In this document: positions 58,108 to 64,000 of the stretch, one piece after another
How the letters are laid out: the number at the start of each line of letters is the position of its first letter
Numbering within the stretch: position 1 is the stretch's first letter
NCBI GenBank assembly: GCA_025056255.1
Contig: JANWVT010000005.1
Location: 67,001 to 131,000 of the forward strand
Reading direction: 5' to 3'
Source of the DNA: Bernardetiaceae bacterium
GTDB taxonomy: Bacteria > Bacteroidota > Bacteroidia > Cytophagales > Thermoflexibacteraceae
Length of the DNA stretch: 64,000 nt
Position numbers and translations under genes: made by a program
Notes under the pieces: generated by a model
Databases searched by the model: none
What the model saw: only the letters and a program-made list of their open reading frames with translations
What the model was told of the DNA's origin: nothing

Positions 58108-59853
58108 ATGCTAAGAACGCACACTTGTGGGGAACTGCGCCTGTCGCATGTGGGGCAACAGGTTATGCTCTGCGGCTGGGTACAGCGTGTCCGCGACAAA
58201 GGCGGACTGATTTGGATTGATCTTCGCGATCGCTACGGAATCACACAATTATTAGTAGAAGAAACCTCCGCTGCACCTGCACTGGTGCAAACAGCTCGCC
58301 AGTTAGGTCGCGAGTTTGTTGTACAAGCTGCTGGCGAAGTAATTGAGCGCGTTTCCAAAAACAATAAAATCCCGACAGGCGATATTGAAATCCGCCTGCG
58401 CGAACTGACTGTGCTCAACTCTGCCAAAGTTCCTCCGTTTTTGATTGAAGACGAGACCGACGGCGGGGATGACTTGCGCATGAAATATCGCTACTTGGAC
58501 TTGCGCCGCAATGTAGTGCGTCAGAATTTAGAGCTGCGGCATCGCATGGCAAAAGCCACCCGCGACTATATGGACAGCCTTGGCTTTCTGGAAGTAGAAA
58601 CGCCTGTATTAATCAAATCCACACCTGAAGGGGCTCGCGACTTTGTAGTGCCGAGCCGCCTGAACCCCGGCGAATTTTATGCCCTGCCACAGTCGCCACA
58701 AACTTTTAAGCAAATTCTAATGGTGGCAGGTTTTGACCGCTACTTCCAAATTGTAAAGTGCTTCCGCGACGAAGACCTCCGCGCCGACCGCCAACCTGAG
58801 TTTACGCAGATTGACTGCGAAATGTCTTTTGTGACGCAAGAAGACATTCTCAACACTTTTGAAGGACTTATCAAGTACTTGTTCAAAACCATCAAAGGCA
58901 TTGAATTGCCAGATTTCCGCCGCATGACTTATGCCGATGCCATGCGCCTCTATGGTTCAGACAAGCCCGACTTGCGCTTTGGTATGCAGTTTACCGAACT
59001 GAACGACGTAGCCAAAGGCAAAGGTTTCCAAGTATTTGACAATGCGCCGCTGGTCGTAGGCATTTGTGCAGAAGGATGCGCCGAGTTTACCCGCAAGCAG
59101 TTGGACGAACTTACCGACTTTGTAAAACGACCACAAATCGGGGCAAAAGGCTTGGTTTATGTACAATACAAAATTGATGGCACATTCAAATCTTCGGTAG
59201 ATAAATTCTACACACAAGACGATTTGATGCAGTGGGCAGTAAAAATGAATGCTAAGCCCGGCGATCTGATGCTCATCCTCTCAGGAGAAACAAATGCGAC
59301 CCGCAAACAACTTAACGAGCTGCGCCTTGAAATGGGCAACCGACTCGGCTTGCGCAATAAAAACGTTTACGAGCCACTGTGGGTGCTGGACTTTCCGTTG
59401 GTAGAATGGGGCGAGGAAGAACAACGCTGGTTTGCCATGCACCACCCTTTCACCTCACCCAAGCCCGAAGACATTCCGCTGTTGGAAAGCAACCCGGCAG
59501 CCGTTCGCGCCAATGCGTACGACATGGTGATTAATGGTGTTGAAGTAGGTGGTGGCTCCATCCGCATTTTTGACCGCGAGTTGCAAGCAAAAATGTTTCG
59601 CTTATTAGGCTTTACCGATGAGCAGGCGCGCGCCCAGTTCGGATTTTTGATGGAAGCCTTTGAATACGGCGCACCTCCGCACGGCGGCATTGCCTTTGGC
59701 TTTGACCGCTTGTGCTCGCTTTTTGGCGGTGCAGAATCTATTCGCGACTTTATTGCTTTCCCTAAAAACAACTCTGGACGCGACGTAATGATTGATGCCC
59801 CCTCTCCTATTTCCGAAGAGCAACTAAAAGAATTGAACATCAAGTTAGCATAA
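58108..59853 (+). CDS. aspS: Aspartyl-tRNA synthetase
   Basis: 581 residues, the bacterial length. N-terminal OB fold ([20 protein letters not shown]), class II motif 2 ([20 protein letters not shown]), the bacterial GAD insertion (~280-410), and motif 3 ([16 protein letters not shown]). It charges tRNA-Asp, and the presence or absence of Asn-tRNA amidation cannot be judged here. A near-consensus TAATTTCG lies 20-30 bp upstream. The tRNA cluster starts about 85 bp after its stop. Confidence 0.98.
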   Translation: MLRTHTCGELRLSHVGQQVMLCGWVQRVRDKGGLIWIDLRDRYGITQLLVEETSAAPALVQTARQLGREFVVQAAGEVIERVSKNNKIPTGDIEIRLRELTVLNSAKVPPFLIEDETDGGDDLRMKYRYLDLRRNVVRQNLELRHRMAKATRDYMDSLGFLEVETPVLIKSTPEGARDFVVPSRLNPGEFYALPQSPQTFKQILMVAGFDRYFQIVKCFRDEDLRADRQPEFTQIDCEMSFVTQEDILNTFEGLIKYLFKTIKGIELPDFRRMTYADAMRLYGSDKPDLRFGMQFTELNDVAKGKGFQVFDNAPLVVGICAEGCAEFTRKQLDELTDFVKRPQIGAKGLVYVQYKIDGTFKSSVDKFYTQDDLMQWAVKMNAKPGDLMLILSGETNATRKQLNELRLEMGNRLGLRNKNVYEPLWVLDFPLVEWGEEEQRWFAMHHPFTSPKPEDIPLLESNPAAVRANAYDMVINGVEVGGGSIRIFDRELQAKMFRLLGFTDEQARAQFGFLMEAFEYGAPPHGGIAFGFDRLCSLFGGAESIRDFIAFPKNNSGRDVMIDAPSPISEEQLKELNIKLA

Positions 59854-59881
59854 AAAAACTGCATTTTTTAAGGCATAATGC

Positions 59882-59911
59882 TTGTAATAAAACTTACCAG
59901 TGTTAACTTTG
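59882..59911 (+). promoter_or_regulatory. Promoter of the tRNA cluster
   Basis: TTG at 59882-59884 and TAACTTTG at 59904-59911 (exact TAnnTTTG) are 19 bp apart, 28 bp before tRNA-Ser. Confidence 0.7.
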
Positions 59912-59939
59912 TGCCACGTTTTTGAAAACAGAAGCGGGA

Positions 59940-60024
59940 GGAGAGTTGCCTGAGTGGTTAAAGGAGCGGTTTGCTAAACCGTGACCGGGTAACCGGTCCG
60001 GGGGTTCGAATCCCCCACTCTCCG
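59940..60024 (+). tRNA. tRNA-Ser(GCT)
   Basis: 85 nt with long variable arm. Acceptor GGAGAGT/ACTCTCC, T loop TTCGAAT, anticodon GCT in the loop TTGCTAA. Reads AGC/AGU. The 3' CCA is not encoded (CCG follows). Confidence 0.95.
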
Positions 60025-60029
60025 CCGTT

Positions 60030-60104
60030 CGGGGTGTAGCGTAGCCCGGTTATCGCGCCACATTTGGGATGTGGAGGTCGCAAGTTCGAATCTTGCCACC
60101 CCGA
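60030..60104 (+). tRNA. tRNA-Pro(TGG)
   Basis: 75 nt. Acceptor CGGGGTG/CACCCCG, anticodon stem CCACA/TGTGG, loop TTTGGGA with anticodon TGG, T loop TTCGAAT. CCA is not encoded. Confidence 0.95.
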
Positions 60105-60112
60105 CTCTTTCA

Positions 60113-60186
60113 GACCTCATAGCTCAACTGGATAGAGCAACTGCCTTCTAAGCAGTAGGTTGCAGGTTCGACTCCTGCTGGGGTCA
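60113..60186 (+). tRNA. tRNA-Arg(TCT)
   Basis: 74 nt. Acceptor GACCTCA/TGGGGTC, anticodon loop CTTCTAA giving TCT, T loop TTCGACT. Reads AGA/AGG. CCA is not encoded. Confidence 0.95.
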
Positions 60187-60197
60187 TTAAGCTGCAA

Positions 60198-60229
60198 AAG
60201 CCACCTCGAAAACTCGGGGTGGCTTTTTT
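60198..60229 (+). terminator. Terminator of the tRNA cluster
   Basis: GCCACCTCG with a short A loop and CTCGGGGTGGC forms a stem ending in six T (60224-60229), directly after tRNA-Arg. Confidence 0.9.
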
Positions 60230-60419
60230 GGTACACTGCGTTTTTCCCTTGTTGGCGCTGCTGCTGGTGCCCCTACCTGGCAGCAAAGAAAGTGTAACAT
60301 CTATTGCCTTTGCTCCATGTTGCAACAACTCCATAGCTGTTGTTCATGTGCTCACAAATAACAATGTTGAGCACATACCCGACAGCATAGCAAAGTGCGA
60401 TTTTACATAAAATTTGCAC

Positions 60420-61118
60420 TATGTTTACTCGTTGCACACTGCCTCCTGAGGCAGTGCCAATAATAATTTGCTGCGTATTAGGGTTGCCGTTGTAGCGAAT
60501 CTGTGCGCCACCTTTAGCAACCGCATTTATTTCAACTTTTGCATCTACTTCCAGTTCCCTGCCAGAATCGGCACTGAGTTGACAGCGGTTTGCCATAAAT
60601 GCTAAAACTATTCATTTGCCAGCACAGCCGCAGCGAGCAATCAAAACATTTGCCTTTTTTCTTACATCAACGCGGGCGCTGTCGTTACAATCAGCTGTTA
60701 GCTTGCGGGCTTTTATTCGTCCATTCAATCGGCAGCCAGCAGTTATTTGCAAGTTAAACCAGCCAGCTGATAGGGTATTTTACGAGCGAATGTTAGCTCT
60801 GCCCAGCGCTACTATTTCCTCTCATTTTTTTACCGAGAGTATTATTTTGCTGCCTGAACCACCCTTCATCTCTACCCTTTTGGTTGCGGTAGCGGAAAAG
60901 TGTGCTTGCCTGCTGTAACCTCCGTGCTGATATTTTGCATTTGGCGCGACGCGCCTTCTAAAATAAGTTGCTCCTTTCCCTCTGGTCAGAGCTGTACGTG
61001 AAAAGGTTCGCGAACTTCCAACTTGTAAAATCTTGTTACAGAGTAAGTTGCCATTTGCTTTTGGGCAAAAGCCGAAGCATAGCTAAGTAAACATAATAGG
61101 GAATTTTTTCTGTCTCAT
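60420..61118 (-). pseudogene. Decayed DUF2807 (head GIN domain) gene
   Basis: Reading the minus strand from the ATG at 61118, a signal peptide (MRQKK, then after a frameshift in an A run LLCLLSYASAFAQ) leads into DUF2807-like sequence: TRFYKLEVREPFHVQL, TGA, PEGKEQLILEGASRQMQNIS, TEVTAGKHTF. A second frameshift near 60890 moves to the frame of VEMKGGSGSKIILSVKK, TGA, then TAA, then a stretch with GCRLNGRIKARKLTADCNDS, a TGA, and CQLSADSGRELEVDAKVEIN ... IRYNGNPNTQQIIIG. The repeated short beta-strands with small residues are the GIN-domain pattern. At least four stops and two frameshifts show it is dead. The ~950-bp gap 60236-61186 is otherwise empty. Confidence 0.75.
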
Positions 61119-61218
61119 AGTACAAAGCAATATTTCGCATACAAAAACAAACAGGCGGGTAAGAAATTGCACACAAAAAAGGTTGCACGAAAAATTTTAT
61201 ATTCGCAAAAGCAAAGCT

Positions 61219-61947
61219 ATGGAAACACACTTTTTTATTACGGGTACCAGTCGCGGCATTGGGCGAGCATTGGCGGAGCGACTTGTCAAAAATCCTTATT
61301 ATCACGTAGTTGGAATTGCCCGACATGCGGCTTTTCAACACAGCCGCTATACGCATGTTATAGCAGACCTAACGGAGGTAGATCAACTACCTACCCTTGC
61401 CAATAAAATTTTTACTGAAAGAGCAAGTGCCAAGAGGCTGGTACTCATCAACAATGCCGGCACGCTGGGCGAAATTGGTTATGTAGGTGAAATTTCGGAA
61501 GCCCAACTAATTGCTTCTTTTCGCGTGAATATGATAGCTCCTGCACTGCTATGCAGCCTATTTATTCGTCACTACAAACATTTGCTCATTCCTAAAACCA
61601 TCATCAATGTTAGTTCGGGGGCAGGCAAAACCCCTTACGATGGCTGGGCTGCTTACTGCGCCGCCAAAGCTGGATTGGATATGTTCTCACGCTGCATTCA
61701 GATAGAGCAAGATATCCGAGAGTTTGGCTTTCGCATTTTTTCAGTTGCTCCCGGCGTAGTAGACACGCAAATGCAACAAGAAATTCGTCGGGCAAATACG
61801 GAAGGATTTAGCCGCATCGAACGCTTCCGGCTACTCAAAGAAAACCGCGAACTGAGCACCCCTGAGGAAGTGGCTGAAAAATTCATCCACTTGCTTGACA
61901 ATGAAGACCAATATCCAGAAGTAATTTTAGACTTGCGCAACATCTGA
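61219..61947 (+). CDS. Short-chain dehydrogenase/reductase
   Basis: About 242 residues from the ATG at 61219; a TTG at 61183 is less likely. The NADP-binding TGTSRGIGRAL motif starts at residue 8, the NNAG motif is in VLINNAGTLG, and the catalytic Ser and Tyr-x3-Lys are in NVSSGAGKTPYDGWAAYCAA and K in CAAKAG. It resembles sepiapterin-reductase-like SDRs, but the substrate is unknown. The next gene starts 55 bp later on the same strand. Confidence 0.92.
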   Translation: METHFFITGTSRGIGRALAERLVKNPYYHVVGIARHAAFQHSRYTHVIADLTEVDQLPTLANKIFTERASAKRLVLINNAGTLGEIGYVGEISEAQLIASFRVNMIAPALLCSLFIRHYKHLLIPKTIINVSSGAGKTPYDGWAAYCAAKAGLDMFSRCIQIEQDIREFGFRIFSVAPGVVDTQMQQEIRRANTEGFSRIERFRLLKENRELSTPEEVAEKFIHLLDNEDQYPEVILDLRNI

Positions 61948-62002
61948 ACTGTTGGCAGCACCATATTTTTCTCCGAACTTTGCAATAACAATCCGGAAAT
62001 CT

Positions 62003-63595
62003 ATGCTCAATGACAAAACTAAGTTGCCCAATGTTATGTCTCAGCATCATAGTGCCTCGAGTCATAAGTTGCATTTGCGCAACCTTACTATTGATGACTA
62101 CGACGACATGCTGGAAATCATGAATTTGGTGTACTCCAACATTGGCGACGGCATTTGGTCTAAGCAAGATATTGAGGTATTGTTAAAAATATTTCCCGAA
62201 GGGCAAATTTGCATTGAAGACAATGGAAAGGTAGTTGCTTGTGCGCTGTGTATCATTGTTGACTACGACAAATTTGGCGACAACCACACCTATCGCCAAA
62301 TTACGGGCAACTACAAGTTTACTACGCACGACGCCAAAAAAGGTAATGTGCTGTATGGCATTGACATATTTGTTCACCCCAATTTTCAAGGGCTTCGCTT
62401 AGGGCGACGCCTCTACGATGCACGCAAAGAACTTTGCGAGCACCTTAATTTGAGGGCTATTATTGCCGGCGGACGCATTCCCGGCTACGCGCAGTATGCC
62501 GATAAAATTACCCCCCGCGAGTACATTGAACTGGTGAAAAACAAAGAAATCTCAGACCCTATTCTTTCCTTCCAACTCAGCAACGACTTCCACGTCAAGA
62601 AAGTACTAACCAACTATTTGCCCGGCGACAGCGAATCGAAAGCCTATGCTACACTATTGGAATGGAACAACATCTACTATCAAGATGAAAAAGAACCTAT
62701 CATTGGGGGGCAAAAAGAATTTGTACGGCTGGGCGTGGTGCAATGGCAAATGCGCAATGTGCCTTCCCTGCAAGCACTGTTAGAAAATGCCGAGTTTTTT
62801 ATTGATGCCGTAAGCGACTATAAGGCTGATTTTGTGCTTTTCCCCGAATTTTTCAATGCGCCGCTAATGGGGCTTTTCAACGAAGACACTGCCGCCAAAG
62901 CCATCCGGAAACTGGCAAGCTATACCGAAGAATTGCGCGACAAGTTTGTAGAATATGCTGTTGCCTACAATATCAACATTATTGCAGGCAGCATGCCTCT
63001 TTATAACGATGGTGAGCTTTATAACGTGAGCTACCTCTGTCGCCGCGACGGTACTTGGGATGCACAATACAAACTCCACATCACCCCCGATGAAAAAAGC
63101 CACTGGGGCGTGCAAGGGGGTAGTAAGCTGCGCGTTTTCGACACAGATGTGTGCAAAATTGGCATTCTGATTTGCTACGATGTAGAGTTTCCTGAGCTCT
63201 CTCGCATATTGGCAGAGCAAGGTATGCAAATATTGTTTGTTCCGTTCTTGACCGATACCCAAAATGGCTACCATCGCGTAAGCAAATGCGCCCAAGCAAG
63301 AGCCATAGAAAACGAATGCTACGTGGCTATTGCTGGCAATGTGGGCAATTTGCCGCGTGTAAAGAATATGGACTTGAACTACGCCCAGTCTGCTGTGTTC
63401 TCCCCTTCCGACTTTGCTTTTCCTAACGATGCCATTGTAGCACAAGCAACTCCTAACGCCGAAACTACCATCATTGCCGATGTAGATTTGAGTTTGCTTA
63501 AAGAGCTACACACAGCCGGTAGTGTACGCAACCTAAAAGACCGCCGCAAAGATTTGTACGAAATTAAATGGTTCAATAAAAAACATCTTACCTGA
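62003..63595 (+). CDS. GNAT acetyltransferase fused to a carbon-nitrogen hydrolase
   Basis: About 530 residues from the ATG at 62003; a TTG at 61952 is possible. Residues ~15-210 are a GNAT domain (HLRNLTIDDYDDMLEIMNLV, GIDIFVHPNFQGLRLGRRLY with the acetyl-CoA loop). Residues ~235-520 are a nitrilase-superfamily hydrolase with the Glu-Lys-Cys triad: E in LFPEFF, K in QYKLHITPDE, C in ILICYDVEFPE. This two-domain protein is a known family in several phyla; the substrate is not established. It ends 4 bp before the convergent DUF2490 gene's stop. Confidence 0.93.
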   Translation: MLNDKTKLPNVMSQHHSASSHKLHLRNLTIDDYDDMLEIMNLVYSNIGDGIWSKQDIEVLLKIFPEGQICIEDNGKVVACALCIIVDYDKFGDNHTYRQITGNYKFTTHDAKKGNVLYGIDIFVHPNFQGLRLGRRLYDARKELCEHLNLRAIIAGGRIPGYAQYADKITPREYIELVKNKEISDPILSFQLSNDFHVKKVLTNYLPGDSESKAYATLLEWNNIYYQDEKEPIIGGQKEFVRLGVVQWQMRNVPSLQALLENAEFFIDAVSDYKADFVLFPEFFNAPLMGLFNEDTAAKAIRKLASYTEELRDKFVEYAVAYNINIIAGSMPLYNDGELYNVSYLCRRDGTWDAQYKLHITPDEKSHWGVQGGSKLRVFDTDVCKIGILICYDVEFPELSRILAEQGMQILFVPFLTDTQNGYHRVSKCAQARAIENECYVAIAGNVGNLPRVKNMDLNYAQSAVFSPSDFAFPNDAIVAQATPNAETTIIADVDLSLLKELHTAGSVRNLKDRRKDLYEIKWFNKKHLT

Positions 63596-63598
63596 TGT

Positions 63599-64000
63599 CT
63601 AATCTTCTTTGATTTCAGGCTCCATGACTTTGCTGTTGCGCTTTTTAGGATCGAACATTTCTATGAAAATGCCAATTTGTAGGAAATCGGTACCCGTTTC
63701 GTCGTTGATGCGATAGTCGAACTGGTGCAAGTAGCCTATTTGTACAGATACTTCGGGCGAAAATCTTTTGGTTAAACTGAATGCCAAGCGGTTACGCTCA
63801 AAGTAGGGTTCGCGGTCGGTAAAAAACAACTCGTTAGTAACGCTCAACCAATACGGCTGATAACCTTTGTGTGTGTTGCCAAAGGGATAGGCTACTCCTG
63901 CTCGATACCGAAAACGATTGCGATAGCCGTTAGTAGTGAAGCGCATCTCCATTCTGTAGCGCTGTTCTATTTTTAATTTGCCTATGTATTGCATCAGCGA
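63599..64000 (-). CDS. DUF2490-like outer-membrane protein, C-terminal part (5' end outside window)
   Basis: The frame runs off the right edge and ends at a TAG at 63601-63599. What is seen (LMQYIGKLKIEQRYRMEMRF, GNTHKGYQPYWLSVTNELFF, SLTKRFSPEVSVQIGYLHQF) has the aromatic, alternating pattern of DUF2490 barrels, close to the gene at 44261 (its GRFKIYHQFRFEHRWRR matches the KLKIEQRYRMEMRF part). The ATG at 63994 is internal to the domain. The acidic tail (KVMEPEIKED) is extra. Confidence 0.75.
   Translation of the reverse strand, partial: SLMQYIGKLKIEQRYRMEMRFTTNGYRNRFRYRAGVAYPFGNTHKGYQPYWLSVTNELFFTDREPYFERNRLAFSLTKRFSPEVSVQIGYLHQFDYRINDETGTDFLQIGIFIEMFDPKKRNSKVMEPEIKED

Noticed and set aside
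60273-60596. A 107-codon minus-strand frame as a gene
   Set aside because: It is the 3' end of the DUF2807 remnant, with GIN-like sequence extending upstream across stops, and its tail runs into non-coding DNA.

Overview
The window comes from a chromosome of the phylum Bacteroidetes, most likely a Cytophagales-like lineage. Evidence: a type IX secretion (T9SS) C-terminal sorting domain on a giant subtilase, a 1437-residue Bacteroidetes-style RpoC, BatD, DUF2490, DUF5916 and DUF2027/Smr proteins, a DksA-like protein that has lost its zinc cysteines, a uppS-bamA-skp-skp operon, and repeated use of the Bacteroidetes sigma-A promoter motif TAnnTTTG upstream of genes. The species cannot be named from the sequence. 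There are no insertion sequences, prophage genes or CRISPR arrays; the window is core chromosome with a few decayed loci.

Layout. 1-8.2 kb: a two-component-type propeller/SpoIIE phosphatase gene broken by one in-frame amber codon, then rpoC standing alone without rpoB, divergent from rplS. 8.2-13 kb: an ABC-2 exporter operon with an NlpC/P60 peptidase, an SMP-30-like lipoprotein and a CarH/LitR-like B12-binding MerR regulator. 13.4-18 kb: a GH63-like glucosidase, a VanX-type dipeptidase and a PQQ-type sugar dehydrogenase lipoprotein. 18.3-23 kb: an ECF sigma factor translationally coupled to a membrane protein that joins an anti-sigma-like cytoplasmic part to a periplasmic trypsin/HtrA-like protease; then queG, batD and a rhomboid protease in a tightly overlapping run. 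23-32 kb: a large BNR/Asp-box secreted protein, a thiolase, a ~0.9 kb stretch of decayed coding sequence, a ferredoxin-mlaE-mlaF-STAS cluster, a 13-bp tandem repeat and a BaiN-like flavoprotein. 32-45 kb: the T9SS subtilase, rluB-like, scpB and DksA-like genes, a VOC protein, a DUF5916 outer-membrane protein and an AraC regulator. 44-54 kb: DUF2490 and MORN-repeat genes, malic enzyme, SlyD, then uppS-bamA-skp-skp (cell-envelope biogenesis). 54-64 kb: lytic transglycosylase, LOG-family enzyme, DUF2027/Smr, porin, aspS, a tRNA Ser-Pro-Arg cluster, a decayed DUF2807 gene, a short-chain dehydrogenase, a GNAT-nitrilase fusion and a second DUF2490 gene cut by the window end.

Most genes serve the envelope (outer-membrane assembly, lipid transport, peptidoglycan turnover, secreted proteases) or housekeeping (transcription, translation, tRNA modification). 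The strongest candidate for a little-described system is the ECF sigma/anti-sigma-protease pair at 18.3-20.0 kb, in which the sigma regulator itself carries a complete periplasmic serine protease. The second is the B12-dependent, probably light-responsive MerR regulator at 12.0-12.9 kb, which has no carotenoid genes near it.
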